From assembly GCA_021234155.1 (NCBI GenBank), contig JAJEKV010000095.1:3422621-3486620 (forward strand): DNA of 64,000 nt, written 5' to 3'. Positions 10,245-19,920 of the stretch are shown one piece after another (within the stretch, counting starts at the first letter, position 1; each line of letters begins with the position of its first letter). The notes below the pieces were generated by a model. It made no database searches and was not told where the DNA came from. It saw only the letters and a list, made by a program, of their open reading frames with translations. Both the position numbers and the translations under genes were made by a program. This DNA comes from Isoetes taiwanensis (taxonomy: Eukaryota; Streptophyta; Lycopodiopsida; Isoetales; Isoetaceae).

Positions 10245-10783
10245 GTTAGTGACTGTTCTGTTTTAGTTTAACTGTCAGCAATTTCTCCTATAAGTGCAGA
10301 ATAATGTTTCTACTCTGTAGTAATCTGTAGTAACCTGTAACAATCCAGGAAATAATCTGTAGTCTATAGTAATCTGTAGTAATCTGTAATGATCTGTAAT
10401 AATCTTGTGCTCTGCAGTAATCTCTACTAATGTGTAATCTGTATTCTTTAGTAATCTGTAGTAGCCTGTAGTTATATGTAGTAATCCGTAGTAATCTGTA
10501 ATGTGTAATCTGCTTTCATAAGTTTTCCTGTTTTGTTTCCTAAGGAAGCCAAATGGCGCTGGTGCGCCATTCGCCTCAAAATAGTGCAGTCGCGCCATTT
10601 GCCTCAAATAAGCGCCAAGCGCCATTAAGGCAAATGGCGGTTTGTGCTATTCGAGGCAAATGGCGCGCCGGGCTGCTATTTGAACAAATGGCGCTTTTCA
10701 GCGCCATTTACTGTTTTTTGTCAATATTTTCTCGTCATTTCCGCGGGTTTTCTAACAATGTGTGTGTCATTGTATGCTTGCAG
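10245..10783 (+). other. Intron with TAATCTGTAG repeats and six palindromes
   Basis: Donor GTTAGT at 10245 and acceptor TATGCTTGCAG at 10783. The first half (about 10305-10510) is an imperfect short repeat of (G)TAATCTGTAG. The second half (10551-10709) holds six palindromes of the AAATGGCGC/GCGCCATTT type in 160 bp, with spacers of 3 to 7 nt and several mutated arms. Confidence 0.65.
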
Positions 10784-11454
10784 GAAAAGGACCTTGCAGA
10801 ACTTCCTCTGTGGTGACATGGTTGTTGCCAGGGGGCATGAACTGCATAGAGGGCACCTACATGAAAGAACATTGACTACTTTAAGAACGTCGTCGTGGAG
10901 GTTACTGAAGCCATAATTCCATCCCATGTGCTTCCCATTCCATGTGCAGGCGCAGATAATGTTGCTGAAGCCGTAGGCACATTGATCGAATGGCCTAGAC
11001 GTGACGTGAGAATCTGTCCAGATGCTTCACCTGTATCATCATCTGATACGGAAACCCCCAACCTGCCTAGTAGTTCCTCTACATCGTCATCACACAGTTC
11101 TCCTTCATCTCAGCCAATGAGCAACACGGAGAACTTGGTGAACTTATGCAGTGACAATGTTGTTGTTGGCAGTGAATAGAAGTATCATCCATGGGAAGGA
11201 TGTGGATGCACAGAACGTGGTTGTGCAAGTTACCGAGGCTGTGGTGCCAACTCACGTGCTTCCGATTGCATGTGCGGGTGCAGATAATATTGCAGAGGCT
11301 GTGGGCACATTCATCGAATGGCCTCGAAGCGATATACGTTTTCATGGCATTGATGCAGCCCATGATGAGACACCAAGATCAGACATGGGGACACCTACCT
11401 CACACAACTCATACATAGAATCTGTGGAGGCAGTATCAGATGCAGATGAAGAGA
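10784..11454 (+). CDS. DUF8039-like protein, two tandem units (broken frames)
   Basis: Exon 2 reads RTLQNFLCGDMVVARGHELH, then after a shift KNVVVEVTEAIIPSHVLPIP, GADNVAEAVGTLIEWPRRDV and a Ser-rich spacer. A second unit follows: ENLVNLCSDNVVVGSE, shift, then DAQNVVVQVTEAVVPTHVLP and GADNIAEAVGTFIEWPRSDI. The pattern (VVVxV-x-x-VLP-x-xxADxVxEAVGxxxxWP) matches the DUF8039 domain I know from plant transposon-associated proteins, often near Ulp1 or En/Spm genes. The frame is cut at 11455 by the inserted TIR element. The domain's function is unknown. Confidence 0.55.
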
Positions 11455-11639
11455 TAACCATCATTCATTTATTTTGGGATTATGTCTATTCCAAAATCGC
11501 GCCACATAAGCATTGTTTTCAGTGCATTTAGTGTTTTTTAATTCCATTTTTTGCATTTAAAAAACTGTAGTGTATGTTGTATATTTTATTATTTTCTTAC
11601 ATTTGCATTAAACAAGGCAAGGGAAAGACCCATTTGCTT

Positions 11640-12600
11640 GAAATTAACAGCAACAAGATATAGCATTACAACAACAAATATACTTGAATTAACAAATTCT
11701 ATATTGACATTACAACGAAAATAATCACTTATTTAACTAAATCAATCAAATATTAGAATATGTAAAACATAAAATCACTCTAATATATAAATATATTCAA
11801 AACAAATAATGGGATGTTTATACTTAATGGGATGTTTATATCTTGTTTTCTGGACCATCGATCTGGGGAATATTCTCAGATCAAGGGCCCTTAATTTTTT
11901 CCATACGCACCCCACGAAAAGTTTCAATGGTGCAAAACGAACCAATGGTTCGTGCCAAAACCAAAAAAAAAAAAGGAAATAAAGAATTGCAGAACCCACT
12001 GAAGGCGGCTATGGACTGCCGGAATGGGGCTTCTAACATGCAAATCGGGCCTTCGGGTCTGATTGCCGACACCCTCAGACTAATTTTAAGCTACTTTGGT
12101 GCATATCCGGCTTGGGTTGCTGCAGATCTGCACCTCCGATTATGGCGGCTATGGCCCCTTCCAGATTCTTGTGTGGCCCTATTTCCTTCAGGTCAATCCT
12201 CCTGAACCTATTTCGGCCAGTTTCCAGGCCAAACCGAGCTGCTTTAGATCGCCTCCCTTGATACCATCTTCGCTCCATGCCACAGCCCTGCCATCGACCT
12301 GCACACAAATCACAGATGGAATCGGCTAATTGCAACTCAGGCCCTGTCTCAGATCGAGGCAATGCAGCTCCTCAAGTCACCATGCCGGTCTGCTTCAACA
12401 CACAACCAGCCCAGACCTCCCCTGCGTTTGCCCTGTGCCTGCCTCTCCTCCGCTGCCCTTGCCAAAAAAAGAAGGGAGCGTCCCTTCTCATCCACGCCCT
12501 AAAAAAACGCCGCCAATTTTTTTTAAACTATTGAGCTCACTTAAAAAAAAAAGCACAAACGCATCACCCAAATAGAAACTTGACCCCCGCAACAAATAAG
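11640..12600. other. Element interior, no supported gene
   Basis: AT-rich to 11850, then a more GC-rich stretch (12000-12480) with short frames on both strands that show no family motif. I support no gene here. Confidence 0.4.
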
Positions 12601-12602
12601 CA

Positions 12603-12721
12603 GCTCTCACCTGCACAAACATACCATTTTGAATACAATACCATACCAGAATCTTAGTCCCCTCTCACCTGCACAAACATACCATTTTGAATACAATACC
12701 ATACCAGAATCTTAGTCCCCA
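12603..12721. repeat. 57-bp tandem duplication
   Basis: CTCTCACCTGCACAAACATA through GAATCTTAGTCCCC is present twice in a row (about 12605-12662 and 12662-12720), almost identical, so it is recent. Confidence 0.85.
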
Positions 12722-12886
12722 CCATTGCCAGAAAACCCTCCCCAAATACCAAACGAATTGGGCAAACATAATCACATCTTTTTAACAATCCCTTGTAGCA
12801 TTTTAGCCAAATAAAGCTGCAATATCTCTACAAATTAACAAAGGTGATGTCCTAAAAAGAGAAAATTGTGATAAGACGTGAGGGTT

Positions 12887-12907
12887 AAATCGCGCCAAGC
12901 ACGATTT
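12887..12907. repeat. Palindrome AAATCGCGC/CACGATTT
   Basis: Arms AAATCGCGC and CACGATTT with spacer CAAG. This is the C-variant of the palindrome, shared with the sister element at 60976-61457. Confidence 0.6.
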
Positions 12908-14165
12908 CATGAGCTATGATAGTGCAGCTACACAAAAAAATCACACTTCTACGTGTAGCTATGCAGTAACGCTGCTTTAGAATGTAGAAAAGTTTGAGAC
13001 CGTTGTGCAATATTGAACCCACAAACTGCATCGTTTTCAGATCAACAGAACTGCGGCTCTTATTCAAGCACCATCTTCTTCACCAACCTTAGCTCCAATA
13101 CTTTCCACTGCAATAATACCCCGATGGATCTGCTCCAACCCCTGTTTGAGACAAATGGGCTATGGATGGCAGTTCCAGACTACACTTTTTTATCTCTTTT
13201 CTTTGGAAGTAACAGAAACCAACTAATTCCTTCTGCAGTATTCATCAGCAGAAGCATTAACACCAGATTGTGTAAACTATTATATATGCATATGTCTAGC
13301 CCTGAACATGCTTCCCTTCCTTATACTGGAGATATAGAAGAGCTACAGATGCCACAAGACTCAAAAATAGCTGCAAAATTTGCATCTGAGTTACAAATTT
13401 CTTCCATGGTGTGTTGAATCCCAGACTAGAAAGAAAGAAATAACCATATACAAAGGTCCTGAGCGCGGTACATGCAAGCAATATGACAACTTGAGAAGAT
13501 TGAATATATTCAGGCTATGAAAAGGGTATCAAAATCACATGAAACAGAGTAATATGACACTTTGGCAGCACCACAATCAGTGTACCCAAAATCTCATAGA
13601 TCTTTGAAAGATGATACAAAATAAGGCCAAAAGAAAACCTTACCAAAAGCTCAAAATCTGACCAGAAAATAGAGCAGCCAAGTTGCCCCATTTTCTTTGA
13701 TCTCTGCCGCTTGAATCTGCTCCAAAGCCCCTGTTTCTTCATCTTCTTCAGCTCTGGCATTACTATACTAGCTCCGGACAAGAACTTCATCTATAAATTT
13801 CGTCTGAAAATCTATAACTGTATAACTTGAAAATCAAATAGACTATGAATCTTGTAACCCCATCAAATATAGATTTCTATTCTGTTCTGCTCACCTGCGC
13901 ACCTGTGATTGCCATTGTTGATGTCTGCAATGAGGGCCGTATCTACATAGTCTTTCCATATTTTTTTTTTATCTAAGCAAGCACAAAAGTACAAACCACC
14001 AGAGTCTAAGAGACACCAGAGACTGCCCAACATGCTGCATATCTTGGTCACTGAGAAAAGCATATATCTTTTGAATAGTAATCCCCTGCTATTTGAAGAA
14101 GCACATGAAACCACCGGCTCATTGCAGTTCTATTTTCCACCTAATTCTCTTATAGAAGTGGCTAA

Positions 14166-14266
14166 AAAAGGCTTATTAAACATAGGCTCCAATTCCATAC
14201 AAAAAGCTGTCTTCAAATGGCTTATTAAACATGGGCTCCAATTCCATACAAAAAGCTGTCTTCTAG
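14166..14266. repeat. 50-bp tandem duplication
   Basis: GGCTTATTAAACATxGGCTC through AAAAAGCTGTCTTC occurs twice, at about 14170-14216 and 14219-14265, with one difference. Confidence 0.8.
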
Positions 14267-14749
14267 TGCTAGAATACGCAGAAGCATGCTCGGGCATATT
14301 GCTAACACTGCAAAACCAAATCCTACAGAAAGAGCATGATTATTTAGAACTTGAAGGTGAAATTAAAAAAAAAAATAGAAGCAAATCCTATATAAGAGCA
14401 AAACTCATTTAACAATCTACTGACGAATCATCATAGGTGTTAGTTAATCATTGACTATAATCCAAGCAAGTATTCTGAAACAAAACTGCACAAAACTCCC
14501 CTGTCCAGGTCCAATTTTCTATGTTTATCGTTTGCTCCAAAATCCGACCATCTTTTTCTGCTGTTTGCAAAATCCACCTTCTTCTGCCGTTTTGCACATG
14601 CTATTTCATGTCATATTTTATACTGCAGCCATATTCCGTACCCTTTTCATGCCATATCCGTTGCTTTTCATGCCATATTCTTTGCTGTCCACATCCGCTA
14701 CTTCATGCCATATCCATTGCATTTCTATATCTCTCTAGTTGCACCTCAC

Positions 14750-15070
14750 GCTAGGGCAGAAAAGAAAACGAAATGGAAGAGGGAAGCCACACTCTGGCGG
14801 AAAAGGAAGGGAAGCCACGCTCGCTCTGGCGGAAATGGAAAATAAAATGGAAGAGTGAAAAAAACGAAATGGGTGGGAGAGGAAAGAAAAAAAAAGGGGA
14901 GGAAAACAAAAGTGAAAAAAGGAAAACGGCTGCACCCAGGAGGACGCGTGAAAAAAAGAAAACCGATGCACCCAGGACGCACGACGCGAGGGAAATGAAA
15001 ATCAAATTAAGCACACGGGCGGGAAAAGCAAAAGCGGCAAAAGATGGCAACGACCGCAAAAAGTGACAAT
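14750..15070 (+). other. Purine-rich subterminal region of TIR element
   Basis: GAAAA/GGGAAA-rich sequence in which an open frame encodes only Lys/Glu/Arg repeats. It is the reverse-complement counterpart of the pyrimidine-rich 60116-60360 region of the sister element, so I read it as element sequence, not a gene. Confidence 0.6.
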
Positions 15071-15165
15071 CTAATTTTGTCCCAAAATTAAGACATATTC
15101 TAAAAATATTTGAATGATGGTTAGATTGATCCATCAGTGGATTTAGCTACTCGGTTTGCTTGCAG

Positions 15166-16515
15166 AATACCATCAGATGATGATGAGCCACCACCTAGTT
15201 ACTCAAGAACAGAACTCTTGGAAATGCAGTGCCACATTCTCCATTCTTGTACTAGAACTAAATATGCAGAAGCTATAATTCTATTCAGTGATCCACAGGA
15301 TGCTGTTGATGATGAATTCTTAGGAGACATAAAGGTTGGCCTTTGTGTTGGAAAGGTGCTTCCTGAACTAATGAAAGAGGATCTGAGATGTCATGCTTGT
15401 GCAGAAAGGCCAAGTGACAATGCACTTGTTCGGTGGGAAAATAGCGATGTGATGCTGCTGGATGGAAGGACTGTCTCACAACATCTGCAAGCTCGAGAAG
15501 CTAAAGAAAATGAGGATATAGAGCTAGAATCATTTGAGGACAACATTCAGGCTCAATTCAAACGAAAGAGGAAGTATACTTACACACATAGGATTCCAAG
15601 AGAGCCCAAGGGAAAAAGCAAAGAGGAAAGGCTATGCTCCACAACTTCAATCAATAAGTTCATGAAGTCAAGCTCTTTGCAAAAAATACTTGCAACAAGA
15701 AACTTACCAAGCATCAAGTACGTGAATTAAGAAAAGAATTTTTATCCCAACCATACAATGCAAGGGTTACGTTTTTTTTTTACGTGCTGAGTGTGACTTA
15801 CACAGGAGAAGGAGAGGACAGGATAGTGCTCAAGGGGATGGAATTCTGTCTGGCTGGGTGGCGCATGGCTTTAGGTATCAGTCAGTCAACATTTTACAAT
15901 TGGAGAAACAGATTTGAAGCGGGTGCAAAGGTAGTGAACATGGTAATACCGGGCTCTAAGAAGCCTAGATCCACTACACCGCCACCAAATGTGTGCTAGA
16001 TGATTCATTCGAGGAGAATGTTGAAAGTACTCCCCATAGGAGCAAAAAAAGAGGTAGAGATGATGTAAGAGAAAACGTCACATAAAGCTTCCTTCCATTC
16101 TTAATAAGAAGCTTATACATAAAGAAGTTGGTGCAGTCGTTGAAGAGCTTACAGGAACAACTGTAGCCTTGAACTCTTTTTATAGTATATGGAAAAGGGA
16201 ATTTCCAGATGTTAGCATTGCAAAAAATACAGCCTTCTCTAAATGCAACATCTGCGTGGTAATTAAGCAAAAGCTGAAAAAAACAAAAGATACAAGAGAG
16301 AGACGAAATCTTGCAATTCAACGTCGGCCTCATATGCTAGAGCAACATTCTTGCAGAAATCAATATTGGCATTGGAGAGCATTGTCACAGCAGTCTCCAG
16401 AAAATCATCTATGTATAATACATGATAAGATGGATCAGGTTAAGACTTTAGTGCCTAGAAGTCATCATCTAGCAAAATCTGTATGGAGAGGTGATCACTT
16501 GAAGAAGAGTTTTTG
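15166..16515 (+). CDS. DUF7869-type transposase-like protein, N-terminal half (broken frames)
   Basis: After an acceptor-like TTGCTTGCAG at 15166 the frame reads RIPSDDDEPPPSYSRTELLE to a stop at 15730, including LRCHACAERPSDNALVRW and a basic stretch. A second frame (15800-15999) carries RIVLKGMEFCLAGWRMALGI and STFYNWRNRFEAGA, a helix-turn-helix-like region. A third (about 16090-16515) reads LNSFYSIWKREFPDVSIAKN, CNICVVIKQKLKKTKD, then HSCRNQYWHWRALSQQ and LCIIHDKMDQVKTLVPR. In DUF7869 proteins the IHDKMD strand holds the first acidic residue of an RNase H-like core. Three frame changes occur, so the gene is broken as read. It may once have been joined to the DUF8039 exon at 10784-11454. 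Confidence 0.65.
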
Positions 16516-16527
16516 ACAGAGCTCGAC

Positions 16528-17985
16528 TCATGGGCATGGTGGTCGTGCCTATGGTCATTTCTCACTTGATTTATGGAAAGATGATTCAAACTTCCACATT
16601 GGTTCACTTTCTAGAATATTGCATAACTTGGAATTGGTACAAGAGGACAAGATAGGTGACTTATGTGGAAGTAAGCCTACAGATTGCAAATGGATGCAAG
16701 CAGTCAAGGATACCAATCCTTTGAAGAACAAACTTGCTTCTATGGCAGAAGTATTGCCAAATGCTTCAACTACAACGAATCCTGAGGTGTTCAACCCTCT
16801 CCCCCGAAATCTCTATTTGCAACTTGATAATGCATCAGGGCAAAACAAAAATAGGTATGTCTTCTCATACTTATCTTATTTGACTTGGCTTAAGGTCTTT
16901 GATGAGATCCAAGTGGGCTTTATGATGGTCGGCCACACCCATGATGATATTGATGCTTTATTTGGAAATTTTTCAACCTTGATGAGTTCATCGGATGCTT
17001 TGACACTACCAGAGCTACTTTACTTGTTCAGCAAGTGCAATGCAAAATCTCCAATTCCATACTTTATTGATGAAGTTCCAAATTGGAAGGCTTTTGTGAA
17101 GGGATTCATCCCTGATAAGGGCCAACGCCTGGTTGGGCATACTGAACCATTGCTCTTCAAATTTAAGATGGCAGGAGATTGGCCTGTTATGCAATACAAA
17201 ATCGCCCTACACATAAAGAGTGGCTTCAGCCAGATTCTCCAGGAGTTAGAATGTGGAAAGAGGATGAACATGGTCAGCCAATGCTACCAAGTGGTGTGCC
17301 ACAAAATATTCCTCCTAGACCAACATTGAAGGATCTTCCAGGGTTGAAGGATAGCATCAACAAATACATCTCCCTATGGAAGGACATATGTAAGAATCAA
17401 GAAAGTAGCTTGTTTGCAAGGCAATACACGGCAAGTGTTGAGTATTGGAGCCAGCTTCTTATCTCTTTGGAGGATGTTGCTCCAGGACGTCCTCAAAATG
17501 ATGCATTTTGGCCACAAACAAGACAAGCTCCTCTAGAACAAACAGCATTTGTTCCAGAGGTCGACGTATCTGCCTTGGTCACACGACCTTTACCATCTTA
17601 TTGTGGCCCGTCAGATGGCCGTCCAGTGTTGCCTCTTGAAGAGTTTGATCCTCGCGTACATGTGACAAAGGGTATGTTTGTTCTAGTCAGACCTGGAGAT
17701 GATAACACTGCCACTTGGTTAGGATATGCAGAGGAGAATGCTGTTCTTGATCCAGAATCTACATATTTTGGCCATATTTTTGTATTGTGGTGGAAGCCTA
17801 CTGGAGGGGACTACAAAGACTGCTTGACTAAGCATTGGCGGCCTAATCCTTCCGATCCTTCAAGGTATGAAAATTTAGATGCTATTCATTATGCCTGGGA
17901 TGCCAATGGCAAGAGGCCGAAAACAGTCCAAATTCCGAAATATATTGTAGACATGTGGAAAGACATAGCACATTGTTCATCTTAA
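16528..17985 (+). CDS. DUF7869-type transposase-like protein, C-terminal half (broken frames)
   Basis: After a shift near 16525 the frame reads THGHGGRAYGHFSLDLWKDD, then NLYLQLDNASGQNKNRYVFS and VGFMMVGHTHDDIDALFGNF. These are the hallmark boxes of the DUF7869 family (LDNxxxQNKN and GHTHxDID), the likely second and third acidic positions of a DDE/RNase H-like fold. A shift near 17275 leads to the C-terminal part, ending FVLVRPGDDNTATWLGYAEE, HIFVLWWKPTGGDYKDCL and LDAIHYAWDANGKRP, which resembles a BAH/SH3-like barrel. The stop is at 17985. The family occurs in plants, cnidarians and protists and behaves like a mobile-element gene, but its activity is unproven as far as I know. Confidence 0.75.
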
Positions 17986-18151
17986 TACATGAGATCTTGT
18001 ATTTGTAATACATATCTTTCATCTTAATACATAAGATCTTGTACATTACTATATTTGTGATCATATATAACTGCTTACATCTTTAATATATAAATGCATA
18101 CACGATTCATAGATAAGATGGTCAGAAGTGCTTATATGTTGAACAGGTGAT

Positions 18152-18390
18152 TCATTCATCTTCAGGATCTGTAGTAGTGATCCCTGATATCTCATAGCTC
18201 ATGCGCGCCGGGAAGCCAAATCAAATGGATCATAACACGAATTGACGGAGGGCAATGAATCTCGGCCAAAGCTTTCTCTTCGGTAGGGATCAAGAAGAAG
18301 ATGTCTGTCTAGGCAACCAACAAGATCAGAGTGGCTCATTGAGCACTTGATCGCCTCGATGTGGTGAACAGAAGAAGGCAAATAATCCAT
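18152..18390 (-). pseudogene. Small paralogous gene, copy 1 (frameshifted)
   Basis: Starts MDYLPSSVHHIEAIKCSMSH SDL at 18390. Aligned to copy 2 it keeps IKCxMSxxDLxxC, then, in shifted frames, RVMIHLIWLP and MSYEISGITTTDPEDE ending at 18152. The intervening CCCGGCGCGC replaces CCTGATCAGGAG of copy 2. The upstream 80 bp (18391-18470) are nearly identical to those of copy 2. Function unknown. Confidence 0.55.
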
Positions 18391-18655
18391 GGGAGATGAA
18401 TGACCTCTAGCCCCGAATGGAGCTGTTTTTATAGTGAAGTAAAATTATTGATGTGAATTATTGGGGTGGACCGGTCATGCCATCGCTGAGCCGTATACAA
18501 GTATCATGTAATGCAGGTATGATTCTATCATGTACTCGATTCTATACATCACCTAATATTCACTATGCTTATATTATATATATCCTTATCGGATACACAA
18601 ATCATAAGTGCTTATATTATTATATCCTTAACGGTGTATCTGGATCATCACCGAT

Positions 18656-18898
18656 TCACTCATCATCAACACCGAATGAGGTAATGGCATTCAGCTCATA
18701 GATCTCCTGATCAGGAAGCCAATATAGGTGGATCACAACACGAGTGAGCTTCCTGCAAGCACTTGCAGGACCATCTGCTTTGGATTGCGGCCATGGATCC
18801 ATCTTGACACCCTTTATTGCGCAATCATACAGATCATTGTAGCTCATGTAGCACTTGATGGTTTGGATGTTCTCCGGACGATCAGGCAAGGAAGCCAT
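18656..18898 (-). CDS. Small paralogous gene, copy 2 (intact, 80 aa)
   Basis: MASLPDRPENIQTIKCYMSY through RVVIHLYWLPDQEIYELNAI and a short acidic end. The frame is open. Upstream, GGAGCTGCTTTTATAGTGAA (near 18930) contains a TATA-like box and is shared with copy 1, followed by AAAATTATTGATGTGAATTA. I recognise no domain, signal peptide or membrane segment. Three paralogs in 1.3 kb, one inverted, and conservation at protein level support a real small gene family carried by the element. Confidence 0.55.
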   Translation of the reverse strand: MASLPDRPENIQTIKCYMSYNDLYDCAIKGVKMDPWPQSKADGPASACRKLTRVVIHLYWLPDQEIYELNAITSFGVDDE

Positions 18899-19019
18899 GG
18901 GAGATGAATGACCTCTACCACCGAATGGAGCTGCTTTTATAGTGAAGTAAAATTATTGATGTGAATTATTGGTGTTCATTGCCATTATACGAGTACCATA
19001 CATGTATATGATCCAATAA

Positions 19020-19110
19020 TTTCTATGTATATACTATTAATAATTTTGGTGAGTATATACCATCAATAATTTTGGTGGGTATATACCATCAATAATTTTG
19101 GTGGGTATAA
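19020..19110. repeat. ~31-bp tandem repeat
   Basis: Three units of TATACCATCAATAATTTTGG TGGG(TA) with small differences, directly upstream of small gene copy 3. Confidence 0.75.
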
Positions 19111-19124
19111 ATATACATCAAATT

Positions 19125-19402
19125 GCCGTCGAAAGCAACATTGGCCTCCCGATCTAGCTATGACGATTACGGTCTTGAACGTGATTCTATCACTTGCAAG
19201 ATGAATCATGAGGACTTCAAGCGTGTCGCATGGCGAGATATACCGCTTGAAGGCGGCTCACCACCTTGTTGCTCTCAATCCTCGCCATTATCCTGATCCC
19301 GTCGATGTTATCATCCATCTCCTATGGAATAGAGAGTATCAAATGTTCATGATCGAAAGGATCTCTGGAGCGCCTTCTGCTAGTTCTGATCATTCAGAGT
19401 AA
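19125..19402 (+). CDS. Small paralogous gene, copy 3 (opposite strand)
   Basis: An upstream frame reads LERDSITCKMNHEDFKRVAW, matching IKCxMSxxDL of copies 1 and 2. After a shift the frame ending at 19402 reads VDVIIHLLWNREYQMFMIER, matching RVVIHLYWLPDQEIYELN, and ends DHSE. It is the most diverged copy and lies on the plus strand. Function unknown. Confidence 0.45.
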
Positions 19403-19439
19403 TAGTAGAAGAATAATAGTACTTGTTATCTTATTGTAA

Positions 19440-19590
19440 TCTGGTTGTGTTAGTATACAACAGGTATACATAACCTTTTGTGATACACATAACCGTAATA
19501 TATGTATTGATGTATACTAGTATACACATGTATACATAACCTTATGTAATACACATAACCATACTATAAGTATTGAGGTATACATAACCC
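19440..19590. repeat. Imperfect repeat of TATACATAACC...ACACATAACC
   Basis: Two units of about 70 bp contain GTATACATAACCTTxTGT and AATACACATAACC, ending just inside the right 26-bp inverted repeat. Confidence 0.6.
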
Positions 19591-19633
19591 TCCAAGTATA
19601 CTATATAAAAATTATTCCAACTTGTCTTCAGAA

Positions 19634-19665
19634 TTCCAACTTTAATGAAACTCTGCTTTTTAGTG
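19634..19665 (-). repeat. Right 26-bp inverted repeat ending in TAGTG
   Basis: 19634-19659 is the reverse complement of 5070-5095; TAGTG follows at 19661-19665. Read inward this end is CACTAAAAAGCAGAGTTTC, the form of a CACTA terminal repeat. Confidence 0.65.
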
Positions 19666-19689
19666 AGTTGGCATGATGATGGCTTCAAT

Positions 19690-19920
19690 TTTTTTTTTTT
19701 TTTTTGAAGGAACGAAAAACATTTATTCAAAAAATTGGAAGAGTTTAAACAGAAGTAATCCCTCAAGGATTAGATAACAATACAACACCATTGCATCTTC
19801 CTTGGAAAGATTACTATAGGAGAAACTCAACATCTTCATCTTTCCAATTCCAATGCAAGATATAAAGACCCTTTCTAGTCAGATAGAATGCAGCACACGG
19901 TGTCCACTACAAAAGCTAAA
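19690..19920 (-). mobile_element. Probable 3' end of a truncated poly(A) retroelement
   Basis: A T run (19690-19705) followed by GAAGGAACGAAAAACATTTA TTC looks, on the minus strand, like an AAUAAA-type signal and poly(A) tail. No coding domain is visible to the right, so it is 5' truncated or non-coding. Confidence 0.35.

Larger units (their letters stand above)
11455..15123 (+). mobile_element. TIR element, 3.67 kb, non-coding (family 'TAACCATCATTCA')
   Basis: Left end TAACCATCATTCATTTAT at 11455; right end ...TGAATGATGGTTA at 15123; 2-bp direct repeat GA on both sides. The left end continues GGGATTATGTCT...AAATCGCGCC, which matches the right end of the element at 60072-61731 base for base in spacing (49 nt, a few mismatches). 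The right end continues AGAATATGTCTTAATTTTGG, matching that element's left end. The two are therefore the same family in opposite orientation. No transposase frame is seen, so it is probably non-autonomous. It sits between the DUF8039 exon and the DUF7869 frame. Confidence 0.75.
5070..19665. mobile_element. Candidate 14.6 kb DNA transposon with ParB-methyltransferase and DUF7869 genes
   Basis: A 26-bp identical inverted repeat (starting AAAGCAGAGTTTC, reading inward) lies at 5070-5095 and 19634-19659. The right copy is followed by TAGTG, the canonical right end of CACTA elements; the left outer bases (GGCTTT) do not match CACTA. Inside are a leftward ParB-methyltransferase gene, a rightward DUF8039/DUF7869 gene, three small paralogous genes and many copies of one palindrome. 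The left subterminal 350 bp is dense in GCGC(C/T)ATTTG half-sites, as expected of subterminal protein-binding repeats, but the right end is not. That the two repeats bound one element is inference; no certain target duplication was found. Confidence 0.5.

Noticed and set aside
12000..12540. Possible GC-rich gene on either strand
   Set aside because: Short overlapping frames on both strands with no family motif and no splice support.
13017..13417. 134-aa plus-strand frame
   Set aside because: No motif, within a non-coding TIR element, low-complexity composition.
14773..15066. Lys/Glu-rich 97-aa frame and its Phe-rich antisense frames
   Set aside because: Purine-rich element sequence matching the inverted counterpart at 60116-60360; no protein character beyond composition.
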